Below are positions 7,601 through 15,129 of a stretch of 64,000 nt of DNA, in pieces; positions within the stretch are counted from its first letter, which is position 1, and the number at the start of each line of letters is the position of its first letter. Under the pieces are notes generated by a model, which saw only the letters and a list, made by a program, of their open reading frames with translations, was not told the origin of the DNA and made no database searches. The position numbers and the translations under genes were made by a program. The stretch comes from Desulfobaculum xiamenense (lineage in GTDB: Bacteria; Desulfobacterota; Desulfovibrionia; Desulfovibrionales; Desulfovibrionaceae): positions 1,593,019-1,657,018 of the forward strand of contig NZ_JAATJA010000001.1 in assembly GCF_011927665.1 (NCBI RefSeq), written 5' to 3'.

Positions 7601-8809
7601 CTAGGACGCACGCACCTTGTCGTACGCGCTCTTCACCGTGGAGGACAGCACGTCGATGTCCACGGGCTTCTGCAGGTAGGCGAAGGCGCCAAGGGCCATG
7701 CAGGTTTCGCGATCCCTGTCGGAGCCATGTCCGGTCAGGATGATGACCGCGACATTGGGATGGTCGCGCCGCACGCGGCGTAGCACCTCGATGCCGTCCA
7801 TGCCGGGCATCTTGAGGTCGAGGATCATGACTTCCGGCTCCTCCTCCTGCAGGAGGTCCAGAGCCTGCTTGCCGTCGTACACCACTGCGGAACCCACGTC
7901 GCGCATGGTGAGGCGCTCCGAGAGGGTCTCGACGAACTCGCGCTCGTCATCGACCAGAAGCACCTTGCTCGGCAGGCTGAAGTCGGCCCGGCGGTAGATG
8001 TCCGCCTGATAAAAGTCCTTGCCCACACGGGTCACCACGTCCCGCACGCCCTTGACCGGCGACACGAGGCGCTTGAGTTCCTCTTCAAGGCGGGACAGCA
8101 TGATCACGTTCTTATTGATGGTGAGTGAGACGACGCCATTCTTGGCCTCGACGCCCACACTGTGCCCTTCCTCGGCCAGCGCCAGTTCGACGCGCGCCGC
8201 GAGGGCGAAGTCCGTCACCGCCTGCGAGGACTGCGCCGTGGGCACCAGCACCGCGCGGCGAGCGTTGTCCACGATGAATTCCGCGGCCTGCTCCACGCTC
8301 TTCTTTCCCATGGGAACGACGACGTCGTAGAGGCTCTCGTCCCACGGATTTCCGCCGCAGACGTACTCCGTCCACGTGTACAGCGATTCGTCGGCCTTGT
8401 GAACAAGTCGCATGGCCTCCTCGGCATTGACGCCCTCTGTCGCGGTGGCCACGGACGCCCGGAAAGGCAGGTCCGCCGCAAGAAGCGCCCGCAGGAGGTG
8501 CGATATGGTGCGGGGAATGAGCAGCCCCGTCCAGCCGAAGAGCAGCAGGTCATCGCGGCGCAACTGTTCGGCCAGCGTGGCGCGCATGCAGGCCACGCTG
8601 CGCTCGCGTTCGTGGGTAAAGGAGTTGAACACGCTGGGCTTGCCGAAAAGCGTCCGGTGCAGGCGGGATTCGGCGATGCCGAAGCGCTCGGATGTGGCGG
8701 AGAGGATCTCCGCGTCACGCACCGCCGCAAGGCCCAACTCGGCGGCCACGAGGGCGGCGACCTCTTCGGACTTCACGTATGCCGCATTGAAGATGTCGAT
8801 CACAGCCAT
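7601..8809 (-). CDS. Cytidylate-kinase-like / BON / receiver fusion protein
   Basis: A 402-residue three-part protein. Residues 1-185 resemble the cytidylate-kinase-like family, but the glycine-rich P-loop is missing (FNAAYVKSEEVAALV), so nucleotide phosphorylation is doubtful. Residues about 198-262 look like a BON domain (NGVVSLT then GVRDVVTRV), usually a membrane- or ligand-associating module. Residues 282-400 are a canonical receiver with Asp331 (LDLKMPGMDG), Thr in ILTGHGS and Lys in LQKPVD. The gene starts 15 bases after the SulP transporter gene and precedes the sensor kinase. It may couple kinase phosphorylation to the transporter (inference). The BON call rests on pattern, not a search. 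Confidence 0.75.
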   Translation of the reverse strand: MAVIDIFNAAYVKSEEVAALVAAELGLAAVRDAEILSATSERFGIAESRLHRTLFGKPSVFNSFTHERERSVACMRATLAEQLRRDDLLLFGWTGLLIPRTISHLLRALLAADLPFRASVATATEGVNAEEAMRLVHKADESLYTWTEYVCGGNPWDESLYDVVVPMGKKSVEQAAEFIVDNARRAVLVPTAQSSQAVTDFALAARVELALAEEGHSVGVEAKNGVVSLTINKNVIMLSRLEEELKRLVSPVKGVRDVVTRVGKDFYQADIYRRADFSLPSKVLLVDDEREFVETLSERLTMRDVGSAVVYDGKQALDLLQEEEPEVMILDLKMPGMDGIEVLRRVRRDHPNVAVIILTGHGSDRDRETCMALGAFAYLQKPVDIDVLSSTVKSAYDKVRAS

Positions 8810-8824
8810 GATGGGTCTCCTTTG

Positions 8825-10954
8825 CTAGTTGACCGGACAGGCCACGGTCAGGGGGCAATCCTTTTCAGCGGTCCCCTCGTGCGCCTTGGCATGAATGACG
8901 GGCAGGGCATCGGCCTGGGTGGCGTAGATGTTCTCCGCGCCGATGGACTCGTAAAGGTGCGTGCGCTTCATGACGGCCTGCACCTTCTCGTTCACGCCGG
9001 AGAAGGACACGCCGTAGCCGGCGCTGCGCAGGCGCTTGACGATGAGCGACAGCGCTTCCTCGCCGGAGGCGTCCATATCGGCGATGCCGTTGGCGACCAC
9101 GTGGATGTGGCGCAGGTTCGGCTTGGTCTGGAGGATGTCCGTGATGCGGTCCTCAAGGTAGCTCGCATTGGCGAAGAACAGGGTGCCGTCGAAGCGGACC
9201 ACCGCCACATGCTCGCACTCGCGCAGACCATGCACGGAGCAGTCGCGAAGCGCCTTGTCCGCAGACATGGACAGGCTGGCCACGGTGGGGCGCATGCTCT
9301 TGTAGAGGAACACGCCGAGCGAAAGCACCACGCCAACCATGATGCCCTTGTCCAGATGGGGGGCAAAGGCCAGCGTACACATGAAGGACAGAATGGAGAT
9401 GGCGCCGTCGTACCACTGAGCCTTCCACGCGTGGACGAAGCCCTTCACGTTGAGCAGGCCGATGACTGCCATCATGATGACCGCCGCCAGCACGGACTGC
9501 GGCAGATGGTACAGAAGCGGCGTGAAGAACATGAGCACGATGACCACGACCAGCGAAGTGAACACGCTGGAGAGGCCCGTGGCCGCGCCGGAGGCGAGGT
9601 TGACCGCCGAGCGCGAGAAGGAGCCGGAGACCGGATAGCTCTTGCCAATGGCACCGAGCATATTGGCCAGTCCCTGACCGATGAGTTCCTGATTCGGGTC
9701 GAGGCGCTGGCCGGTCTTGGCGGCCATGGCCTTGGCGATGGAGATGGCTTCCATGAAGCCCAAAAGCGAAATGATGGCCGCAAAGGGCAGAAGCTGGAGC
9801 ATCGCGCCGAGATCGAGATGCGGCACGGTGAGCGTGGGCAGGCCGCTCGGCACGGTGCCGACAACCGCTCCGCCGCCCATCATGGACAGGGCCTCGGTGT
9901 CGACGACCTTGTTGCCGATCTTCAGACGCCACACGCGGCCGTCGGCCTGTTCGGGATTCGGGGCCGTTCCGGCGAGATAGAAGGCCAGTCCGCCGTCCTC
10001 GGCCACGCCGTCGAACTTCATGCCGCGCAGCTTGGTGCGCCACAGGTGCGCCTTGCGCTTGAGGTCCTCTATGCGAATGTTGGTGACCTCAATGTCATGC
10101 TTGAGGTCGAGGGCGACGATGGAGTGCATACCCTGCGTCTCGACAGCATGGGCGTAGCGGGTGTTCAGATCCGTACGTGCCTCGCCGAGCTTGGGAATGG
10201 TGCTGGTGACCTCATTGAAGGCCACCACGGCTTCCACTGCCTCGGGTGAGCGGATGGCGTTGATGTCGGCCTTGGTGTTGTGCTCGAAGCCAAGCCCCCA
10301 CGACAGAAGAGTGGTAACCACGACGGCCACAAGCACGTTTGGTGCCTTGGGTGCCATGCGCTTAAGGCCGATCATGATGACGAACGCCAAAACGCCCATG
10401 GCCAGTGTGGGCCAGTGGGTGTAATCCACGGCGGCCTGAACCACGCGGATGATGGTCTCGTAGTGGTGATCGGCCTTGTCCACGTACACGCCGAACAGCT
10501 TCGAAAGCTGGCTCGACGCGATGATGATGGCCGCGGCGTTGGTGAAGCCGTTGACCACCGGATGCGAAAGAAAATTCACCACAAGCCCGAGGCGCAGCGC
10601 GCCAAGCAGGAACTGGAAGAGGCCAACGCTGAAGGCGAGCAGGACCGCGTAGGCGATGAAGGCCTCGCTGCCCGCGGTAGCCAAAGGTTCCAACGAGGCA
10701 GCCGTCATCAGCGAGACCACGGCCACGGGGCCGGTGGCGAGCTGGCGGCTCGAACCGAACAGCGCCGCAACCAGCGGCGGCAGGAACGACGCGTAGAGAC
10801 CATAGTACGCGGGCAGCCCGGCAAGCTGCGCGTAGGCCATGGACTGCGGGATGAGAACCAGCGCCACCGTGAGGCCGGACGTGAGATCGGCCCTCAACTG
10901 CTGCGCTCCATATCCCTTGATCCAGGACAGGAACGGAAAGATTCGGGTCAGCAT
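8825..10954 (-). CDS. SulP-family anion transporter with STAS domain
   Basis: A roughly 709-residue inner-membrane transporter of the SLC26/SulP family. It has the N-terminal signature (SGLTVALVLIPQSMAYAQLAG), multiple membrane segments and a C-terminal STAS domain (about 575-680, with DMDASGEEAL at the phospho-site loop). Family members carry sulfate, bicarbonate or other anions; specificity is not readable. Odd feature: a soluble, charged insertion of about 135 residues (roughly 228-365) between membrane segments. ATG 10954 with GGAAGG upstream is the likely start; an in-frame GTG lies at 10960. It overlaps the end of the TetR gene, so the two are coupled. Its placement among signalling genes suggests transport tied to sensing. 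Confidence 0.88.
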   Translation of the reverse strand: MLTRIFPFLSWIKGYGAQQLRADLTSGLTVALVLIPQSMAYAQLAGLPAYYGLYASFLPPLVAALFGSSRQLATGPVAVVSLMTAASLEPLATAGSEAFIAYAVLLAFSVGLFQFLLGALRLGLVVNFLSHPVVNGFTNAAAIIIASSQLSKLFGVYVDKADHHYETIIRVVQAAVDYTHWPTLAMGVLAFVIMIGLKRMAPKAPNVLVAVVVTTLLSWGLGFEHNTKADINAIRSPEAVEAVVAFNEVTSTIPKLGEARTDLNTRYAHAVETQGMHSIVALDLKHDIEVTNIRIEDLKRKAHLWRTKLRGMKFDGVAEDGGLAFYLAGTAPNPEQADGRVWRLKIGNKVVDTEALSMMGGGAVVGTVPSGLPTLTVPHLDLGAMLQLLPFAAIISLLGFMEAISIAKAMAAKTGQRLDPNQELIGQGLANMLGAIGKSYPVSGSFSRSAVNLASGAATGLSSVFTSLVVVIVLMFFTPLLYHLPQSVLAAVIMMAVIGLLNVKGFVHAWKAQWYDGAISILSFMCTLAFAPHLDKGIMVGVVLSLGVFLYKSMRPTVASLSMSADKALRDCSVHGLRECEHVAVVRFDGTLFFANASYLEDRITDILQTKPNLRHIHVVANGIADMDASGEEALSLIVKRLRSAGYGVSFSGVNEKVQAVMKRTHLYESIGAENIYATQADALPVIHAKAHEGTAEKDCPLTVACPVN

Positions 10955-11553
10955 GAACACCCTTCCATCGGTTGTGGTTTCAGCATGTTTTCGCAGGAAA
11001 TCATAACATCACCATACAGCGAACGCACCGGAAACAGGTTGAGCATCTTAAAGCGCAACAGGCCGCAGATCATGGAGAACAGGATCAGGGCCTCCCGCTG
11101 CGCGGACACGTTCTGGCGGATGGAACCGTCGCGCACTCCCTTGCGCAGGGCGTCCACCAGAATATCCACGAAACAGTTGTAGATCGCTTCGACATCCTGC
11201 CGCAGACCGGGGTTCGTGCCCGCAAGATGATAGAGATGGGAGCGGAAAAGGAGTCTGAACTCCACGTGCATCTCCTCGGAGAGACGGAAGAACAGGGCGA
11301 CAAGCTCCAGCACGGTCTCCAGCCCGCTACGATCCTCCTTGGCGGCCACCCCGTCCTCGACCCGTCCGACGATGGCATTCTTCACCTCTTCGAGAACACT
11401 GATGTAAATCTGTTCCTTGTTCTTGAAGTGGTGGAAGATCGTGCCTTCAGCCGCACCGGTGAGCCGGGACAACTCCGCTATGGACGTATCCTTGTAGCCT
11501 TTGGCTGCAAACAGTTCCGCGGCCGTCTCCAGTATCTTGCGCTTGTACGACAT
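10948..11553 (-). CDS. TetR/AcrR-family transcriptional regulator
   Basis: A 201-residue regulator with an N-terminal helix-turn-helix (about 4-50: ILETAAELFAAKGY, then TGAAEGTIFHHFKNKEQIY) and a C-terminal ligand-binding helical domain. ATG 11553 is preceded by GTAGGAGA, which decides the start over upstream in-frame codons. Two palindromes immediately upstream (11566-11602) sit between a TTGACA element (11635-11640) and the gene, the arrangement of an autorepressor. It is the first gene of the SulP/phosphorelay operon, so ligand binding would derepress the whole unit. The inducer is unknown. Confidence 0.9.
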   Translation of the reverse strand: MSYKRKILETAAELFAAKGYKDTSIAELSRLTGAAEGTIFHHFKNKEQIYISVLEEVKNAIVGRVEDGVAAKEDRSGLETVLELVALFFRLSEEMHVEFRLLFRSHLYHLAGTNPGLRQDVEAIYNCFVDILVDALRKGVRDGSIRQNVSAQREALILFSMICGLLRFKMLNLFPVRSLYGDVMISCENMLKPQPMEGCSC

Positions 11554-11565
11554 GCATTCTCCTAC

Positions 11566-11602
11566 CCGAGTGCTCACTCGGTTTTCCCGAGTATCCACTC
11601 GG
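11566..11602. promoter_or_regulatory. Tandem palindromic operators for the TetR regulator
   Basis: CCGAGTGCTCACTCGG (11566-11581) is a perfect palindrome with 7-bp arms. CCGAGTATCCACTCGG (11587-11602) is the same site with one arm mismatch. Centres are 21 bp apart, two helical turns, so two dimers would bind the same DNA face. They lie just upstream of the TetR start and downstream of a TTGACA -35 (minus strand, 11635-11640). Confidence 0.85.
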
Positions 11603-12140
11603 CACTTCTCTCCCTTATGTTCTCGATTTCACATTGTCAAGCGCAGCATATATATGAGTGAATACTTTTATTTGTACAATAACACGCCGTATTCATTCGA
11701 TAAATTGGAAAACGAATTTCCACTACGCAAGGAGTGACGCCCACGGTGTCAGGCACGACGCGGGTTCCCGGCGGCATCCCCGAAAGTTCAATGTTCGGCA
11801 TTCCCATACATTTTGTGACTTTTTCCCCAAGCTTGTGCATTGACTTGACGCATGTACCGGACATCGCATCATTCCTAAAAACGGTCATCCGGAAGACACT
11901 TCCCATGGAAAATGTCTGCATTGCGGGCTATGGACGCGAAATAGACATACACAAGGCCATTTTTCTACATCGCGCCCGTCCACGCCGCCCCTCGGCCAGC
12001 GCCGCCTTTTCCGCGAGACGCGCGAATCACGCTCTTCACCCGAGCATACCATCGAATCGCCCGAGGGAACCACCGGCGTGTCTCTTGTTTCGCCGGGGCG
12101 CGGCGTGGTACATGGCACGAAGGCACCCAAGGAGGCCCGC
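11603..12140. other. Gene-free divergent intergenic region
   Basis: Separates the TetR operon from the M48 protease gene. It holds the TetR -35 (TTGACA, minus strand, 11635-11640) and an AT-rich patch with a 7-bp inverted repeat TGAATAC/GTATTCA (11659-11695). The remainder is featureless GC-rich sequence. A 27-codon AT-rich frame at 11654 has no ribosome site. Confidence 0.55.
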
Positions 12141-13463
12141 ATGCCAACCGACATTCTAAGCAGACGACAATTCCTGAAGCTGGCAGGTCTTTCGGCGGCC
12201 GGAGCGCTGACCGGATGCGCCGCCAACCCCGTGACCGGACAGCAGCAGTTCATGCTGATGTCGCCCTCGCAGGAAATCGACGTCGACAAGAAAAACGCCC
12301 CGCACCAGTTCTCGACGGACTACGGGACAACGTCCGACACCGCGCTCAACGCCTACGTCTCGTCCACGGGCGCGGCCATGGCTCGTCACGTCCACCGCCC
12401 GGACATGCCCTATAACTTCCACTGCGTGGACGCCGTGTACGTCAATGCCTACGCCTTTCCTGGCGGCTCCATCGCCTGCACGCGCGGCATCATGCTCACG
12501 CTGGAAAACGAGGCGGAACTCTCCGCCCTGCTCGGCCACGAACTCGGCCACGTCAACGCCCGGCACACCGCCTCGCGCATGTCCAAGGGCATGGTGATTT
12601 CGGCCCTCGCCACGGGCGTTGCCGCCTACGTCGGCACACGCCAGAAAAGCTACGCGGCGCTGGCCGCAGGGCTTGGCGGCGTGGCCTCCGGCGCGCTACT
12701 GGCCTTCTACAGCCGCGAGGACGAACGGCAGGCGGACTCGCTGGGCATGGAATACATGGTCAAGAGTGGCTACTCGCCGAAGGGCATGGTCGGCCTGCAA
12801 CAGCACCTCGTGGACCTGCACGACAAGAAGCCCAGTGCGCTGGACATGCTTTTCGCCTCCCATCCCATGAGCGAAGAACGCCGCGAGAACGCCATCAACG
12901 AAATGGACGAGTTCTACGCCAACGCCAAGGGCCTGCCCCTGGGCCGCGAACGGTTCATGGACTCCACGGCCAGCCTGCGCGCAAGGCGAAAAGCCATCGA
13001 AGCCCTGCAGGACGGCGAGAAGCACATGGGCAAGAAACAGTTCGCCGACGCGGAAAAAAAATTCTCGCAGGCGCTCAAGGACATGCCCGACGACTATGCG
13101 GGCCTGCTCATGATGTCCAAGTGTCAGCTCGCCCTGAAGCATGACGCCGAAGCCGCCCGCTACGCCAAGACCGCCCACGAGGTGAAGCCCGCCGAACCGC
13201 AGGCCCTGCACATGAAGGGCATGGCCAGCCTCGGCCTCGGCGACAGTGCGGGGGCTCTTCGCGCCTTCCACGACTACGAGCGCATGCTCCCCGGCAACGC
13301 CAACACCGTCTATCTCAAGGGCGTCTGCCTCGAATCCATGGGCCAGCGCGACGCCGCCGCGCGCGAATACTCCCGCTTCCTGCAAAGCGGAGGCGAAGGC
13401 GAATTCGCCACCCACGCTTACGGCCGCCTCCAGAACTGGGGCTACATCCGCCCCAAGCGCTAA
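12141..13463 (+). CDS. M48-family metalloprotease lipoprotein with TPR-like C-terminus
   Basis: A 440-residue exported zinc protease of the BepA/LoiP type. The N-terminus has a twin-arginine motif (RRQFLK, residues 8-13) and a lipobox ending at Cys26 (LTGC), so it is probably Tat-exported and lipid-anchored. The zinc site is HELGH (133-137), with the third ligand Glu in the EDERQADSLGME helix. Residues about 290-430 form helical repeats (AEKKFSQALKDMPDDYAG, GDSAGALRAFHDYERM) typical of TPR. Relatives degrade misfolded outer-membrane proteins. AAGGAGG precedes ATG 12141, ruling out the longer frame. It is monocistronic, ending at a strong hairpin. Confidence 0.9.
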   Translation: MPTDILSRRQFLKLAGLSAAGALTGCAANPVTGQQQFMLMSPSQEIDVDKKNAPHQFSTDYGTTSDTALNAYVSSTGAAMARHVHRPDMPYNFHCVDAVYVNAYAFPGGSIACTRGIMLTLENEAELSALLGHELGHVNARHTASRMSKGMVISALATGVAAYVGTRQKSYAALAAGLGGVASGALLAFYSREDERQADSLGMEYMVKSGYSPKGMVGLQQHLVDLHDKKPSALDMLFASHPMSEERRENAINEMDEFYANAKGLPLGRERFMDSTASLRARRKAIEALQDGEKHMGKKQFADAEKKFSQALKDMPDDYAGLLMMSKCQLALKHDAEAARYAKTAHEVKPAEPQALHMKGMASLGLGDSAGALRAFHDYERMLPGNANTVYLKGVCLESMGQRDAAAREYSRFLQSGGEGEFATHAYGRLQNWGYIRPKR

Positions 13464-13480
13464 GTTTTCCGTTCCACCAC

Positions 13481-13520
13481 GCAAAAGGGGGCGGCATCCA
13501 CGGATGCCGCCCCCTTTTGC
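13481..13520. terminator. Bidirectional terminator between convergent genes
   Basis: Arms of 19 bp (13481-13499 with 13502-13520) form an almost continuous palindrome ending in TTTT on both strands, between the protease gene and the EamA transporter gene. Confidence 0.8.
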
Positions 13521-13543
13521 GCATACCGACGACGCTCGCCGCG

Positions 13544-14449
13544 TCAGGCCCGCCGCCACAGGCGTATGGTCCCGGACAGGACGAGCGTGCTGGCCACAAT
13601 GCATCCCGCCCCGGCAAGGGCCAGCGCATCGGGATATTCGTCAAAAAACAGCATGCCCCACAACGCCGTGAACACCACCTGCAGGCAGCCCGTGGCCGTG
13701 GCCGTCCCTGTGGATTCCATCGCAAGCCCGCGCGTGAGAAGCATCTGCCCCACCTGCGTCAACGTTCCAATTCCCGCCAGCATGGCCCATTCCGTCCACG
13801 TGGGGGCGACCCAGCCCGGAATGCTCGCCACAAGCGAAATCGGAATGGACACGATGTACAGGTAGAGCACGATGACCAGCGGATGTTCGCTACGCCCGAG
13901 GTGGTGCATGGTGGTGTACGCCCCGGCCGAAGAGACCGCCGCGAACAGCGCCACGCCGTAGGCCAGCCCGGCGACGTCCGTCCCCGAGGCTCCGAAGATG
14001 ATCGGCGGGCGCGTCACGAGCATCACCCCGGCCAGACACAGCGGAATGCAGGCCACGGCGCGAGCGTCCAGACGCTCGCCGAGAAAGAAGAGCGAAATGG
14101 CGACGGCAAAGACGGGATTGCTGTAGAAGAGCACGATGGCGTCGGCCAGCGGCATGTGCGTGATGGCATAGAACGAGGCGGCCAGCCCGCCGAATCCGAG
14201 CACACCGCGCAGGAACAGGAGCCGTCGGTTGTGCCCGAGTTCCGGCACGCCGCTCCGGCGCATCAGCCACCAGCACAGCACAAGGCCGAACACACTGCGC
14301 CCGAGGACCAGTTCCATGAACGGCAGCCGCTGTCCGGCCATCTTGACCAGTACGCTACTCATGCTGAAGAAAACCGTGCCCGCCGCGACGCACAGCACGC
14401 CCTTCGAAATGCCGCGCCCCGGTGCGGCCTGACTCTCCGAACTCCCCAT
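13544..14449 (-). CDS. EamA/DMT-family transporter
   Basis: A 301-residue membrane protein with ten hydrophobic segments in two repeats of five (EamA domains at about 16-145 and 160-295). Typical features are the first-repeat end 'FFLGERLDARAVACIPLCLAGV' and second-repeat end 'FFDEYPDALALAGAGCIV'. Members export amino acids or other metabolites across the inner membrane; the substrate is unknown. GGAGATGAT directly before ATG 14449 supports the start. It stands alone, convergent with the protease gene. Confidence 0.9.
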   Translation of the reverse strand: MGSSESQAAPGRGISKGVLCVAAGTVFFSMSSVLVKMAGQRLPFMELVLGRSVFGLVLCWWLMRRSGVPELGHNRRLLFLRGVLGFGGLAASFYAITHMPLADAIVLFYSNPVFAVAISLFFLGERLDARAVACIPLCLAGVMLVTRPPIIFGASGTDVAGLAYGVALFAAVSSAGAYTTMHHLGRSEHPLVIVLYLYIVSIPISLVASIPGWVAPTWTEWAMLAGIGTLTQVGQMLLTRGLAMESTGTATATGCLQVVFTALWGMLFFDEYPDALALAGAGCIVASTLVLSGTIRLWRRA

Positions 14450-14602
14450 ATCATCTCCATACGCCCGACATGGTCGGGGCGATACTCCTTACCCGCAAGC
14501 GTCATCCCCGGCAACAGCGATCATCGGTCCGTCGCGCCCACCGCTTCGCCCTCTTGACCTTCTCCCCGCCCCCGGCGAATATCGCAACATGGAGGTACCC
14601 CC

Positions 14603-14800
14603 ATGATCGACTTCGAACGCTTCACGGAAACGGTGGTCATCGACGGCGAGGAATACCGCTACGATCCCGTCAGCGGCATGGCGCTCGTCCAGTGCGGCAA
14701 CTGCTCCAACATGGAGGAAGTTGAATGCGAGGTGGTGGAGGGCAAGGGTAGGATATGCTCCTTCATGTGCACCCAGTGCGGGCACTTCAACGAAGCCTGA
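14603..14800 (+). CDS. Small zinc-ribbon protein
   Basis: A 65-residue acidic protein with two cysteine pairs, CGNC at about 32-35 and CTQC at about 56-59, spaced as a zinc ribbon, plus further Cys residues between them. No known family is recognised. A strong GGAGG ribosome site precedes the ATG. It is followed 13 bases later by a second zinc-ribbon gene, and the two likely form one transcript. Confidence 0.7.
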   Translation: MIDFERFTETVVIDGEEYRYDPVSGMALVQCGNCSNMEEVECEVVEGKGRICSFMCTQCGHFNEA

Positions 14801-14813
14801 ACGGAGGGACGCC

Positions 14814-15092
14814 ATGGGCGAGAAGAAATACACCGTGCGCACCGAATGCCCGGACTGTGGCGTGAAGGCGACGCTGCACCTCACCGCGCGCGAGTTGAAG
14901 GCCCTCGAATCCACTCCCGGAGACGCCCCCCTCGAACTGAGCGGACGCAAACAGAAGGCCCTTGGCGGGCGTGCGCCGAGGATGGAGCTGACCTGCGCGT
15001 CGTGCGGCAAGCTCCACATCGAGGACATCTCCAAGACCTGCGCGGACTGGGACGACTACTGCAAGGAAGTCCACCCCATTCAGGAGGTCTGA
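14814..15092 (+). CDS. Small zinc-ribbon protein
   Basis: A 92-residue protein with CPDC near residues 12-15 and CASC near 62-65, consistent with a zinc ribbon interrupted by a charged linker. Function is unknown. GGAGGG lies before ATG 14814, and a longer frame from 14721 would overlap the preceding gene. It shares the two-pair cysteine plan with its upstream neighbour, without obvious sequence similarity. It is convergent with the diguanylate cyclase gene. Confidence 0.7.
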   Translation: MGEKKYTVRTECPDCGVKATLHLTARELKALESTPGDAPLELSGRKQKALGGRAPRMELTCASCGKLHIEDISKTCADWDDYCKEVHPIQEV

Positions 15093-15129
15093 CGGGGAGC
15101 GAGACACGCGAAACGCGCCTGCGTTGCGC

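Noticed and set aside
5762-7783. A 673-codon open frame on the plus strand, antisense to the dCache kinase and receiver genes
   Set aside because: His/Gly/Arg-rich translation typical of antisense frames in GC-rich DNA; the minus-strand genes have clear domains and ribosome sites.
8162-10249. A 695-codon plus-strand frame across the SulP gene
   Set aside because: Antisense composition with no domain; SulP on the minus strand is certain.
11654-11737. A 27-codon AT-rich frame
   Set aside because: No ribosome site, too short, and explained by the AT-rich patch that also contains an inverted repeat.
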